Positions 15,073 to 23,831 are shown, counted from the stretch's first letter. The stretch is DNA of 64,000 nt from Epilithonimonas zeae (GCF_023278365.1 NZ_CP075338.1:682001-746000), one strand, 5' to 3'. Program-made: numbers and translations. The notes: a model not told the origin generated them from the sequence alone.

Positions 15073-17217
15073 ATGAAAAACGATAAAAATTTTAAAAATA
15101 TAAAACTGAACCAGCTTCAAAATCACACAACGGATAATACAGATGAAAAACTCACGACCAACCAAGGTCTGAAAATCAACAACAATCAGGACTCTCTCAA
15201 AGCGGGAGAGCGAGGTCCGAGTTTATTGGAAGATTTCATTCTGAGAGAAAAAATTACACATTTTGACCACGAAAGGATTCCGGAAAGAATTGTCCACGCC
15301 AGAGGTTCCGGCGCACACGGTGTTTTCAAACTGAATCAAAGTCTGGAAAAATATACAAAAGCCAAATTCCTGACAGAAGTTGGAAAAGAAACACCGGTTT
15401 TTGTAAGATTTTCTACCGTTGCAGGATTCAGAGGAAGTACAGACTTGGCCAGAGATGTGAGAGGATTTGCGGTTAAATTTTATACTGAGGAAGGTAATTA
15501 TGACTTGGTTGCGAACAATATGCCCGTGTTTTTTATTCAGGATGCAATTAAATTTCCAGATTTGGTACACGCTGTGAAACCGGAACCGGATACAGAAATT
15601 CCACAAGCTTCTTCGGCGCACGATACTTTTTGGGATTTTATTTCATTGATGCCGGAAAGCATGCATATGATTATGTGGCTGATGAGCGATAGGGCAATTC
15701 CTAGAAGTTACCGAATGATGGAAGGTTTTGGCGTTCATTCTTTTAAGTTTATAAATAGTGAAGGCGATTCTCATTTTGTGAAGTTTCATTTCAAGCCGAA
15801 GTTGGGTATCCATTCTGTTGCTTGGGATGAGGCGACAAAGATTTCGGGTAAAGATCCGGATTTTCATAGGAGAGACCTTTGGGAAGCGATAGAAAGCGGG
15901 GCTTTTCCGGAGTGGGATTTTGGCGTACAATTGATTCCGGAAGAGAATGAGCATGATTTCGATTTTGACCTTCTCGATCCGACTAAGATTGTTCCTGAAG
16001 AATTGGTTCCTGTTCAACTAATAGGAACTTTAACCCTTAATAAAAACCCGGACAATTTCTTTGCTGAAACAGAGCAAGTGGCTTTCCATCCGGGACATTT
16101 AGTTCCTGGAATCGATTTCAGTAATGATCCACTATTACAAGGCCGATTATTTTCCTATACTGATACTCAGTTATCGCGATTGGGTTCACCAAATTTCCAC
16201 GAGATTCCAATCAACAGATCAATCAATACAGTTCATAATAACCAGCGAGATGGACATATGCGTCAGCAAATTGTTAAAGGTAAAGTTAGCTACGAACCGA
16301 ATTCTATCGGTGGCGGATGTCCTTTCCAGGCAATGATGAAAGACGGCGGATTCACATCGCAGGCAGAACGTGTGGACGGAAACAAAGTCCGTGCGAGAAG
16401 CCAAAGTTTTGTAGATCATTATTCTCAAGCCAAATTATTTTACAACAGTCAATCTGAGCCGGAAAAAGTTCACCTTCAAAATGCATTAATATTTGAATTG
16501 TCCAAAGTGACGATTCCAGCCATCAGAGAAAGATTAGTTGGTCAGTTGTTATTCATCAACAAAGATTTAGCTTCAACTGTTGCTAAAAAAGTAGGTGTTG
16601 ATGTAATTAAACTGAAACAACCGAACGCCAGTATTCCCGCAGATGCCGATCCAAAAACTTTACAGAGCAAGGAAAGAGAGCCAAACTTTCCAAGTTCCGA
16701 AGCTTTGAGTATGGCTAATACGGTAAAAGATACCATTAAAAGCAGAGTTGTAGGTTTTATTATGGAAAATGGTGTCAATGGAAAAGAAGTAAGTCAATTA
16801 CAATCCAAATTAGAGAAAGAAGGTGCGATGGTTCAGATAATTTCTGGTAGTCTTGCACACATAAAAGCGGATGATGGAACGGTTTACGAACCAAAGCATA
16901 CTTTGACCAATACAGCCAGTGTTTGCTTCGATGCTTTATATCTCTGTGGTGGAAAAGAATCAGCTAAAAATCTACTGAATCCGGAAAACAAGGCAGGAAC
17001 ATTACTTTTTGTGAATGAAGCTTACAAACATTGTAAGGCAATTTATTTTGGTTCTGATACAGACCAGATTTATATCGAAAGTAATATCAGTCTGAAACAG
17101 CACGAAGACTCTGCTATTGTACACGCTACGGAAAAAGATAGCGATAATCTCTTCATAAAAGCTGTTGCCAATCACAGGGTTTGGGAGTTTGAACAGCAAA
17201 GAAATAATCCTGCTTAA
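15073..17217 (+). CDS. katE: Large-subunit catalase (HPII/KatE type)
   Basis: 714 residues, the size of clade II monofunctional catalases. Heme catalase core: [14 protein letters not shown] with the catalytic His at residue 75, [25 protein letters not shown] with the conserved Asn, and the proximal heme ligand in [14 protein letters not shown] (Tyr 362). The C-terminal ~150 residues form the flavodoxin/class I glutamine amidotransferase-like domain found only in large-subunit catalases ([20 protein letters not shown] onwards). Decomposes hydrogen peroxide in the cytoplasm. 31 bp before the alcohol dehydrogenase gene, so probably co-transcribed with it. Confidence 0.95.
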   Translation: MKNDKNFKNIKLNQLQNHTTDNTDEKLTTNQGLKINNNQDSLKAGERGPSLLEDFILREKITHFDHERIPERIVHARGSGAHGVFKLNQSLEKYTKAKFLTEVGKETPVFVRFSTVAGFRGSTDLARDVRGFAVKFYTEEGNYDLVANNMPVFFIQDAIKFPDLVHAVKPEPDTEIPQASSAHDTFWDFISLMPESMHMIMWLMSDRAIPRSYRMMEGFGVHSFKFINSEGDSHFVKFHFKPKLGIHSVAWDEATKISGKDPDFHRRDLWEAIESGAFPEWDFGVQLIPEENEHDFDFDLLDPTKIVPEELVPVQLIGTLTLNKNPDNFFAETEQVAFHPGHLVPGIDFSNDPLLQGRLFSYTDTQLSRLGSPNFHEIPINRSINTVHNNQRDGHMRQQIVKGKVSYEPNSIGGGCPFQAMMKDGGFTSQAERVDGNKVRARSQSFVDHYSQAKLFYNSQSEPEKVHLQNALIFELSKVTIPAIRERLVGQLLFINKDLASTVAKKVGVDVIKLKQPNASIPADADPKTLQSKEREPNFPSSEALSMANTVKDTIKSRVVGFIMENGVNGKEVSQLQSKLEKEGAMVQIISGSLAHIKADDGTVYEPKHTLTNTASVCFDALYLCGGKESAKNLLNPENKAGTLLFVNEAYKHCKAIYFGSDTDQIYIESNISLKQHEDSAIVHATEKDSDNLFIKAVANHRVWEFEQQRNNPA

Positions 17218-17248
17218 AGTAAAATCAAATCACCAAAATATTAAAGTT

Positions 17249-18415
17249 ATGAAAGCAGCAGTTTTCCATATGCCGGGTAAGATTACCTGCGACACGGTAG
17301 ATGATCCCATTATCGAGGATCCCAATGATATTATTCTTAAAGTGACTTCCACGGCCATTTGTGGCAGCGATCTCCATATGTATTCCGGAGGAATGCCTCA
17401 GCTAAAACCAATGGTTATGGGCCACGAGTTTATGGGAATAGTGGAAGAAGTCGGAGCTAATATTTCTCATCTTCAAAGAGGAGATAGAGTCGTTGTTCCA
17501 TTCCCGATAGCCTGTGGTGGCTGTTATTTTTGCCAGCACGATCTTCCTTCGGCTTGTGAAAACAGCAATCAGGATCATTACGGACCAGAAGGTGGAATAT
17601 TAACAGAAAAAGGCGGTGGAATGTTCGGTTACACAGATTTGTATGGCGGTTACAGTGGCGGACAGGCACAATATGTTCGTGTTCCCTATGCCAATTTTGG
17701 ACCTCGAAAAGTTCCTGATGTTTTAACCGATGAACAAGTTCTTTTCCTGACCGATATTTTTCCCACAGGCTATACCGGTGTAATGTGGGGTGAACTGAAA
17801 GGCGGCGAGTCGGTTGCAATTTTCGGCGCCGGACCCGTCGGATCTATGGCGGTAAAAAGTGCTATTCTTCACAATGCAGGAAAAGTAATTGTAATTGATA
17901 CTTTGCAATACAGACTGGACCAAATCAAAAAATTGACGGGCTGTGAAACGATTCTTTGGGAGGACGCAGAACAAACTGTGGAACAGATCCGGGATTTGAC
18001 AGAAGGCAGAGGTGCAGATCTTTGTATCGATGCGGTCGGGTTTGAACCGGAAAGAAATTTATTGGATAAAGCTAAGGCCGTTCTCAATTTCGAAAAAGGC
18101 TCTATCAAAGTTTTAGAAGCCTGTATGAGCGGTGTTCGTCGTGGTGGAATTGTTTCTATTCTGGGCGTTTATCCAGTGAATTATGATAATTTTAAAGTCG
18201 GACAGATTTTTGACAAAGGAATTACTCTGAAAGCTGGTCAATCACCGGTTCACGCTATCGTTGACAAGCTTCTGAAATATGTAGAAACCGGACAGGTGAA
18301 ACTAGACGATATCATCACGCACAGACTTTCTCTAGACGACGTTGCAAAAGGTTATGAAATTTTCCATAAGAAAGAAGACAATTGCGTTAAAGTTGTGTTG
18401 GATCCTTGGAAATAA
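17249..18415 (+). CDS. Zinc-dependent alcohol/formaldehyde dehydrogenase-like protein
   Basis: 388 residues from the ATG at 17249; the frame extends upstream into katE, but MKAAVFHMPGK is the standard family start. MDR-fold enzyme: catalytic zinc ligands Cys38 (ICGSDLH), His59/Glu60 (MGHEFMG), structural zinc Cys89, Cys92, Cys95, Cys103, and NAD-binding VAIFGAGPVGSMA near residue 190. The long insertion and the pattern GGYSGGQAQYVRVPYAN are typical of the glutathione-independent formaldehyde dehydrogenase branch. The natural substrate cannot be read. Gene pairs of katE and such dehydrogenases recur in stress clusters of other bacteria. Confidence 0.87.
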   Translation: MKAAVFHMPGKITCDTVDDPIIEDPNDIILKVTSTAICGSDLHMYSGGMPQLKPMVMGHEFMGIVEEVGANISHLQRGDRVVVPFPIACGGCYFCQHDLPSACENSNQDHYGPEGGILTEKGGGMFGYTDLYGGYSGGQAQYVRVPYANFGPRKVPDVLTDEQVLFLTDIFPTGYTGVMWGELKGGESVAIFGAGPVGSMAVKSAILHNAGKVIVIDTLQYRLDQIKKLTGCETILWEDAEQTVEQIRDLTEGRGADLCIDAVGFEPERNLLDKAKAVLNFEKGSIKVLEACMSGVRRGGIVSILGVYPVNYDNFKVGQIFDKGITLKAGQSPVHAIVDKLLKYVETGQVKLDDIITHRLSLDDVAKGYEIFHKKEDNCVKVVLDPWK

Positions 18416-18440
18416 ATTTAATTATTAGATATCCAACGAG

Positions 18441-18476
18441 AACAGGAGACCTCAAAAAGTCTCCTGTTTTTTTATT
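18441..18476 (+). terminator. Terminator after the alcohol dehydrogenase gene
   Basis: Perfect 10-bp stem AACAGGAGAC / GTCTCCTGTT, loop CTCAAAAA, followed by a long T-run. Lies between convergent genes. Confidence 0.85.
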
Positions 18477-18490
18477 TGCAATCAAGTCTT

Positions 18491-18946
18491 TTATTTTCTT
18501 AGCTCCAATTTCCCTTTGAATTCGTGGGAAGAATCTTTAATTTTTTTCAGCTGTTCAGATACTACTTCTTTACTTGCTTCATCCAATTCTCCAGTATCAA
18601 GCGCTTCCTGATAAGCTTGTATGGCTGCATTTTCTCCAAACAAAACATTTTCTAAGGTAGCAGATTCCAGACTACTAAGCAAGACAGAATTTTTAATATC
18701 AATCCAAGCTCTGTGGATCGTTCCTGCGACTGATGCAGAATCATCCGGTTTTCCGCCTCGCTCGGTAATTAGATTTATCAATTCATTTTTGAAAACTTTG
18801 GTCTGGGAAGTCATATGCTCATAATCGTCCTGCAGATCGTGATTCATTTCCCATATTTTACCTTCTACTTTTTCAAAACCTTCGAGCCTGTCGTTGCTAA
18901 TATGAAGAAGGTCATTCAGTACTTCAATTGTCTTTTGATTTTCCAT
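18491..18946 (-). CDS. DUF2383/PA2169-type four-helix-bundle protein
   Basis: 151 residues, all helical and acidic. Begins TIEVLNDLLHISNDRLEGFE and contains ERGGKPDDSASVAGTIHRAW and FGENAAIQAYQEALDTGELD, which match the PA2169-type ferritin-like family; Glu and His positions could bind metals. Named after a gene in the P. aeruginosa stress island. Biochemical function unknown. Divergent from the KGG gene across a 400-bp intergenic region. Confidence 0.8.
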   Translation of the reverse strand: MENQKTIEVLNDLLHISNDRLEGFEKVEGKIWEMNHDLQDDYEHMTSQTKVFKNELINLITERGGKPDDSASVAGTIHRAWIDIKNSVLLSSLESATLENVLFGENAAIQAYQEALDTGELDEASKEVVSEQLKKIKDSSHEFKGKLELRK

Positions 18947-19345
18947 TTTAATATTGATTTAGTATAAAGTGAAACTTACAAGAATAATGCCTTTGATTTA
19001 ACATAATATTTTTAATGAAAAATAGATTTTAAATTATTTAATAGAATGTTAAAATGCAATTTATTATGTTAAATGTTTGATTAACAATTGCAATCTAAAT
19101 AGTATTAATTTAATTTTTAATTATCTGATTTGCATACAGTTATTGTTGGTTTGTAAATAATTTTGAAAACTTAATTAATACAAAATTTATAAATGGATTG
19201 ATTAGTATGACTCAAATCATATGCTTACCGATGTCATTGTGTTTAGCTTTGGATTACCACTTTTCACAAACAAAGTTGCTGTTCTAAATACTAGTCACAG
19301 ACCAGCAATTTTATCACTAAATATTAATATAAAAAATTCAAAGTT
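18947..19345. other. Intergenic region with operator 3
   Basis: About 400 bp without a gene. The first 250 bp is very AT-rich (long runs of A and T) with nothing I can name. Operator 3 and its -7 element occupy 19206-19251, followed by a 94-bp leader before the KGG gene, the longest leader among the six operators. Near the minus-strand gene start is a TAAGTTTC-like element that could serve the DUF2383 gene. Confidence 0.5.
19206..19251 (+). promoter_or_regulatory. Operator 3 (TATGACTCAAATCATA) plus -7 element TAGCTTTG
   Basis: Palindrome 19206-19221, 22 bp gap, TAGCTTTG at 19244-19251. Heads the KGG, DUF892 and cyanophycinase-like genes. Confidence 0.75.
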
Positions 19346-20401
19346 ATGAACACTAGAAATTCAAACAGCCGTTCAAACAATTCGTCCAATTCTTCAAACG
19401 ATGCAAAGTCTGTTTTTGAAGAGATTTATCAACTAGGTTACGACCACGGTTTCAATGATGCCTCGGAAGATGAGGATTACGATGATGACTTCTCAGATTA
19501 CGAGGACGAATATGATGATTACGAAATATCAAATTATGATGACGACGATGAAGAAGATTATGATGATGAGGAATATGACGACGAAGAAGACTATGATGAT
19601 GACGAAGAAGATTACGATGACGAGGATGAAGAATATGAGGATGACGACGAGGACGATGAAGATAGTCGTGGCGGCTCACGGGGCGGAAGAGGCAACCAGC
19701 AGCGTGACAGTCAAGGAAGATTTACATCTGGTGGTGGACGTTCTGGAGGATCACAAGGTTCTAGAGGCAGCTCACGGTCTGGTTCACGGGGCGGCAATTC
19801 CGGTTCAGGAAGCGGAACATCCAGAAGAGGTTTTGCATCTATGAGTAAATCAGAACGTACAAGAATCGCAAGAATGGGCGGTGAAGCGTCCCACGGCGGC
19901 GGCAGATCATCCGGCTCAGGAAGATCGGGTTCTAGTTCTTCCAATTCAGGTCGAGGAGGTAACTCCGGGTCTGGTGGAGGAAGATCCAATTCTGGAAGAT
20001 CAGGAAGTAATTCTGGTTCAGGAAACGGAACATCCAGAAGAGGATTTGCATCTATGAGTAAAGCAGAACGTACAAGAATTGCAAGAATGGGTGGTGAAGC
20101 GTCTCACGGTGGCGGCAGATCATCCGGCTCAGGAAGATCGGGTTCTGGTTCTTCTAATTCAGGTCGAGGCGGTAATTCCGGATCAGGTGGAGGAAGATCC
20201 AATTCAGGAAGATCACGCGGAAACTCTGGCTCAGGAAACGGAACATCCAGAAGAGGATTTGCATCTATGAGTAAATCAGAACGTACAAGAATCGCAAGAA
20301 TGGGTGGCGAAGCTTCTCACGGCGGTGGACGATCTTCTGGCTCAGGAAGATCATCAGGATCTGGTAGATCTGGCTTCGGAGGAAGAAGAAACAATTCTTA
20401 A
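19346..20401 (+). CDS. KGG-motif stress protein with acidic N-terminus and 71-residue repeats
   Basis: 351 residues in two contrasting parts. Residues ~20-108 are mostly Asp/Glu/Tyr (EEDYDDEEYDDEEDYDD pattern), strongly acidic. From ~115 on it is Gly/Ser/Arg-rich with three copies of a 71-residue unit whose core GFASMSKSERTRIARMGGEA corresponds to the KGG/GsiB-YciG stress motif (normally GFASMDPEKRREIASKGGKA). The 213-bp DNA repeats begin at 19814, 20027 and 20240. No signal peptide. KGG proteins are hydrophilic, disordered proteins induced in stress and dehydration. Opposite charges of the two halves suggest self-association or condensate formation, which is inference. Confidence 0.85.
   Translation: MNTRNSNSRSNNSSNSSNDAKSVFEEIYQLGYDHGFNDASEDEDYDDDFSDYEDEYDDYEISNYDDDDEEDYDDEEYDDEEDYDDDEEDYDDEDEEYEDDDEDDEDSRGGSRGGRGNQQRDSQGRFTSGGGRSGGSQGSRGSSRSGSRGGNSGSGSGTSRRGFASMSKSERTRIARMGGEASHGGGRSSGSGRSGSSSSNSGRGGNSGSGGGRSNSGRSGSNSGSGNGTSRRGFASMSKAERTRIARMGGEASHGGGRSSGSGRSGSGSSNSGRGGNSGSGGGRSNSGRSRGNSGSGNGTSRRGFASMSKSERTRIARMGGEASHGGGRSSGSGRSSGSGRSGFGGRRNNS
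19814..20398. repeat. 213-bp coding tandem repeat, three copies (last shortened)
   Basis: GGAACATCCAGAAG starts at 19814, 20027 and 20240, exactly 213 bp apart. Differences between copies are mostly third-position changes plus S/G and S/A swaps. The third copy diverges after the GGEASHGGGRSSGSGR segment. Confidence 0.9.
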
Positions 20402-20430
20402 TTTTTAATCCTTCAGTTCATTATATGTTT

Positions 20431-20460
20431 GATTACCTCTCTTGGGAGGTAATCATTTTT
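20431..20460 (+). terminator. Terminator after the KGG gene
   Basis: Stem GATTACCTC / GAGGTAATC, 6-base loop, followed by ATTTTT. The DUF892 gene starts 24 bp later, so this may lower and not stop its transcription. Confidence 0.75.
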
Positions 20461-20483
20461 AAACTCATTAAAAATCAATCATT

Positions 20484-21092
20484 ATGGCTACCAAAACAGA
20501 AAATAATACAAGTTCTACAGTTAAGAAAGATATTGTAGAAAATTTAACTCAAACACCTTTACAATCAGAATCCAAAGATAAAGATCAAAGTATGGCAGAA
20601 TCGCCTTTGCATAAGCTTTTTGTGGATGCTCTGAAAGATATTTATTATGCGGAAAATGCAATTGTGGACGCTTTGGAAAAAATGGAAGCAGCCGCTACAA
20701 CGGAAGAACTGAAAGATGCATTTGAAGATCATCAACTTCAAACCAAAAAACACGTCAGCCGTTTGGAAAAAGTATTCAAACTTATTGGTGAACAACCAGA
20801 AAAAAAAGAATGCAAAGCTATTGTAGGCATCATCAAAGAAGGCGAAGAGATTATCAAATCTACAGAAGAAGGCTCTATGACCCGGGATGTAGGATTGATT
20901 ATCGCTGCTCAGAAAGTGGAACATTATGAGATTGCAACTTACGGTGGTCTTGTTCAATTGGCGATTACAATGGGGCACGACAAAGCTGCTGATCTCTTGG
21001 AAAGAACGTTACAGGAAGAAGAGGATACAGATTTGTTATTGACAGATATTGCAGAGTCTTCTATCAATATCAATGCGGAGCAGGAAGATTAA
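20484..21092 (+). CDS. DUF892 (YciE/YciF-type) ferritin-like protein
   Basis: 202 residues: a 45-residue polar, disordered N-terminal tail, then the DUF892 four-helix bundle: LHKLFVDALKDIYYAENAIV, HQLQTKKHVSRLEKVF, and AAQKVEHYEIATYGGLVQLA, with the Glu/His residues (ExxxH-like) that make the di-metal site in YciF-type proteins. Cytoplasmic. Family members are induced by osmotic and other stress; enzyme activity is not established. A second DUF892 protein is encoded at 29417. Confidence 0.88.
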   Translation: MATKTENNTSSTVKKDIVENLTQTPLQSESKDKDQSMAESPLHKLFVDALKDIYYAENAIVDALEKMEAAATTEELKDAFEDHQLQTKKHVSRLEKVFKLIGEQPEKKECKAIVGIIKEGEEIIKSTEEGSMTRDVGLIIAAQKVEHYEIATYGGLVQLAITMGHDKAADLLERTLQEEEDTDLLLTDIAESSININAEQED

Positions 21093-21113
21093 TTTTAAAT
21101 TTTACAATGTTGA

Positions 21114-21146
21114 GCCATACAAACCTGCTTTTGTATGGCTTTTATT
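21114..21146 (+). terminator. Terminator after the first DUF892 gene
   Basis: Perfect stem GCCATACAAA / TTTGTATGGC, loop CCTGCT, followed by TTTTATTT. The next gene begins about 25 bp further on. Confidence 0.8.
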
Positions 21147-21169
21147 TATCAATTAATTAAATTAAAACT

Positions 21170-22006
21170 ATGGTACCAAGAGGCAGATTAATAATTATTG
21201 GCGGAAAAGAAGACAAAAGCGAAACCGATTCTGAAATGGAGGACGTTAATCACGGTTTTATTCCCAAAGAAATACTTAAACTAATTATTGAATCCAAAGA
21301 TGACCGAATCGAAGTCATAACAACCGCAAGGTCTGATCCGGAAGATATGAAAAAAACATATACGGATACTTTTAAAGGGCTTGGATACACCAATTTTGGA
21401 TTTCTGTATATCACAGATAAAGCAGATGAAGAAAGTTTACAACGCATTGAAGATGCAGAAACGGTTTTCTTTTCAGGTGGAGATCAGTCAAAAATATGTA
21501 ATGTTCTAAAAAAATCTAAGATTATTGAACAGATTCATAAAAAATACTTGAATGAAAAGGATTTCACAATTGCAGGTACGAGCGCTGGTGCAATGTGTCT
21601 GTCATCAATTATGATTTCAGATGCAGTTAACGGAGAAGCTATGGTTGGCTACGATTTGGAATTGGATGAAGGCTTGGGATTTTTGGATTGCATTATTGAT
21701 ACGCATTTTGTTCATCGCGGCCGTTTCGGAAGGTTAGCTCACGCTAATATTTTGCATCCCGAACTTTTAGGAATTGGTCTTGGACAAGATACATCATTGA
21801 TTATAGAACAAGGTAAAATCGCAACATGTAAAGGTTCCGGAATGGTAATGATTATCAATTCAAAGCAAGTCAAACAAACCAATGTAGAAACTGTTAAGAA
21901 AGGTTGTCCAGTCTATGCAGAAAATCTTAAAATTGATATTTTAACAGAAGGTTGTAAAATTAATTTGGTGACACGCAAGATTGAAGTTCCAGAATTCAAT
22001 AATTAG
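21170..22006 (+). CDS. Cyanophycinase-like serine peptidase (S51 family)
   Basis: 278 residues: RLIIIGGKEDK at the N-terminus, FFSGGDQSKI at 100-109 and the nucleophile elbow AGTSAGAMCLS with Ser138, followed by GLGFLDCIIDTHFVHRGRFG (catalytic His region). These are the S51 cyanophycinase hallmarks; the enzyme class cleaves beta-Asp-Arg dipeptides from cyanophycin. No cyanophycin synthetase is encoded here, so the substrate may be imported polymer or another isopeptide. No signal peptide is evident, so intracellular. Lies in the operator-3 gene run behind the DUF892 gene. Confidence 0.87.
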   Translation: MVPRGRLIIIGGKEDKSETDSEMEDVNHGFIPKEILKLIIESKDDRIEVITTARSDPEDMKKTYTDTFKGLGYTNFGFLYITDKADEESLQRIEDAETVFFSGGDQSKICNVLKKSKIIEQIHKKYLNEKDFTIAGTSAGAMCLSSIMISDAVNGEAMVGYDLELDEGLGFLDCIIDTHFVHRGRFGRLAHANILHPELLGIGLGQDTSLIIEQGKIATCKGSGMVMIINSKQVKQTNVETVKKGCPVYAENLKIDILTEGCKINLVTRKIEVPEFNN

Positions 22007-22453
22007 GTTTATAAAATTTTAAAACAAAACCATTTATTATTATCAAATTTCATTGTTTTTATGGCTTATTGTTAATTTGATATTGTGACATTTATTTATT
22101 TTAATAATTTCATTATGACTCAAGTCATAAAATTCTTTAGAAGTTCTGTATAATTTTGAACTCAACAAAAATAGACTATGAAATTATTATCCTTAATTTT
22201 TACAATGCGATTGATTCTTTGAATAAAATTACATTGATGATGCTTAGTTATTTCATTAACAGGCAAATAATACCAATATTTTAAAAGATTTTTATTAAGA
22301 CTAAAAAGTTTTAGTTGCATAAGAATTTGTGAGAGTTTTGGGAAATTAAAATTAAGTAAGATAATAAACGACAAATAGATTATTTCAATTAATTAATTGA
22401 TTTAAAGTGATTTAAAGGTTGTTGGGATTCTTTAGATTACAAGAGAGTAAAAT
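22007..22453. other. Intergenic region with operator 4 and a degenerate leader
   Basis: 447 bp. The operator and promoter are at 22114-22158. A 14-codon frame begins 19 bp later (ATG at 22178; MKLLSLIFTMRLIL, then stop), in the position where other units have a small lipoprotein gene. The remaining ~230 bp to the Crp-type gene is AT-rich with no gene I can support. Confidence 0.5.
22114..22158 (+). promoter_or_regulatory. Operator 4 (TATGACTCAAGTCATA) plus -7 element TAATTTTG
   Basis: Palindrome 22114-22129, the most symmetrical of the six, 21 bp gap, TAATTTTG at 22151-22158. Next complete gene is the second Crp-type regulator at 22454, so this site may give autoregulation or cross-regulation. 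Confidence 0.75.
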
Positions 22454-23050
22454 ATGGTTATAGAAGAAACTATTATAAAATCATTAGGGGCAAAAGTCGA
22501 GGAATACAATATCGGTGATGTTATTTTTTCAGAAGGTGGAACACCATTGTATTATTATCAGATCATTGAGGGTGATGTAAAGCTTAATAATTACAATGAG
22601 GACGGAAAGGAAATGATACAAAGTATTTTGACAACAGGTCAAAGTATTGGTGAGTTTTTGCTTTTTGTGGATAAAACTTACCCTGTTAATGCTATTGCTA
22701 TTTCGCCTTGCAGAGTTCTGAAATTATCCAAATCCAAGTTTCTTCTTGTGTTAGAAAATTACCCTGAAGTTCATTTTGATATCATCCAAAGTCTGTCGGA
22801 CACAATGTACTTCAAATTCGTGATGGGACAGATTTTTTCCACTCAGAACACATCAACAAAATTAAAAGCCTTGATGGATTATTTAAAGAGTTTCCAGAAA
22901 GATCAGACACCATTTTCTTTTCAGGTTCCATTGACCAGGCAACAGATGGCAAGTCTCACAGGTTTGCGTGTGGAGACGACAATCAGGACTTTAAAACAGA
23001 TGGAAAAGGATAATATAGTAAAAATAAAAAATCGTAAGATTTTATATTGA
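22454..23050 (+). CDS. Crp/Fnr-family transcriptional regulator 2
   Basis: 198 residues, clearly paralogous to regulator 1 over the whole length (IFSEGGTPLYYYQIIEGDVK, then the C-terminal LTRQQMASLTGLRVETTIRT). Effector domain at ~15-110, winged HTH at ~150-198. Recognition helix has R-V-E-T-T-I-R; in Fnr the equivalent Glu and the final Arg read the G and A of the half site, in line with the TGA/TCA halves of the local operators. No Fe-S cysteines. Convergent with regulator 3, 7 bp between stops. Confidence 0.92.
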   Translation: MVIEETIIKSLGAKVEEYNIGDVIFSEGGTPLYYYQIIEGDVKLNNYNEDGKEMIQSILTTGQSIGEFLLFVDKTYPVNAIAISPCRVLKLSKSKFLLVLENYPEVHFDIIQSLSDTMYFKFVMGQIFSTQNTSTKLKALMDYLKSFQKDQTPFSFQVPLTRQQMASLTGLRVETTIRTLKQMEKDNIVKIKNRKILY

Positions 23051-23057
23051 TTTTAGA

Positions 23058-23654
23058 TCAATAATAAATTTTCCCTTGAACAATCTTCACTACATTTTGC
23101 TTTTCCAAAACCTTGATTGTTCGTATCGCCGTTTCTACCCTCAAACCGGTTAAAGAAGCTAATTGCTGTCTTGTTAAAGGTATTTCAAAAGAAAACCGGT
23201 CTGTATCGGAAGAAAAACTTTTATGATAATCAAATACTCCTAACAATCTCACATCAGGATGCAATGAGGAGTTATTCTCGAGCATTATGAATTTCTGATA
23301 AAGCCTTTCTGACAAAAATTTATTGAGATCTCGTGATACATCGGGGTTTTCATCCAGCATTTTAACAAAGTTTGATTTCGAAAGTTTGATAACTTCACTC
23401 GGTTCAAAAACTATAGCGTTCACAGGATAAGTTTTATCTATGAAGAGTAGTAATTCGCAAACGCTGAGACCGTGATGTAAAATAGCCAAAATCAGTTCTT
23501 TTCCTTCTTCATTGTAGTGATTCAGTTTTATTCTTCCGGAAATAATTTGATAATAGTATTTCGGTTTTTCATCTTCTCGGAAAATGATATCTCCGGCTTC
23601 ATAATATTCGATTTTTGCACCATAGGATAGTAGCAGATCTTCAGCAATTATCAT
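23058..23654 (-). CDS. Crp/Fnr-family transcriptional regulator 3
   Basis: 198 residues, more diverged than regulators 1 and 2 but with the same layout: GDIIFREDEKPKYYYQIISG, then LTRQQLASLTGLRVETAIRT in the HTH. The barrel motif GQSxGE of the paralogues is changed to GLSVCE, and a charged SSLHPDVRL loop replaces the corresponding linker, so it may sense something else or nothing. Convergent with regulator 2 and divergent from the six-gene run that starts after operator 5. A minus-strand -7 element lies at 23692-23699. Confidence 0.9.
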   Translation of the reverse strand: MIIAEDLLLSYGAKIEYYEAGDIIFREDEKPKYYYQIISGRIKLNHYNEEGKELILAILHHGLSVCELLLFIDKTYPVNAIVFEPSEVIKLSKSNFVKMLDENPDVSRDLNKFLSERLYQKFIMLENNSSLHPDVRLLGVFDYHKSFSSDTDRFSFEIPLTRQQLASLTGLRVETAIRTIKVLEKQNVVKIVQGKIYY

Positions 23655-23691
23655 AATGTTAATTTTATATTGTTACAATAATTTCTGTATA

Positions 23692-23699
23692 CAAACTTA
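23692..23699 (-). promoter_or_regulatory. -7 element TAAGTTTG of Crp-type gene 3
   Basis: Reverse strand TAAGTTTG, 38 bp upstream of the ATG at 23654. Operator 5 lies 57 bp further upstream, too far for the spacing seen at the six plus-strand promoters. Confidence 0.5.
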
Positions 23700-23755
23700 A
23701 AACCAATTTTTAGAATTGATAATTTTATAGAGTTTAATAGAGTTTTTAAAGGCTT

Positions 23756-23801
23756 TATGATTCAAATCATATAATGACAGAAGTCAGTTTGCGTAATTTT
23801 G
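23756..23801 (+). promoter_or_regulatory. Operator 5 (TATGATTCAAATCATA) plus -7 element TAATTTTG
   Basis: Palindrome 23756-23771, 22 bp gap, TAATTTTG at 23794-23801, ATG at 23832. Heads a run of six same-strand genes with short gaps up to 29228. Confidence 0.75.
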
Positions 23802-23831
23802 GTTTAATCCAAATCGAAAAAGTAGCAAAAA

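Noticed and set aside
19452-20270. Other long frames inside the KGG gene (Met/Thr-rich, His-rich, Pro-rich)
   Set aside because: They are shadows of the repetitive Gly/Ser and Asp codons on other frames and strands.
19814-20398. Regular repeats that could suggest a CRISPR array
   Set aside because: The repeats are contiguous, 213 bp long and in coding frame; there are no short repeats with unique spacers.
23699-23756. Operator 5 as the activator site of Crp-type gene 3 on the minus strand
   Set aside because: The gap from the operator to the minus-strand -7 element is 56 bp, unlike the 21-22 bp at all plus-strand promoters.
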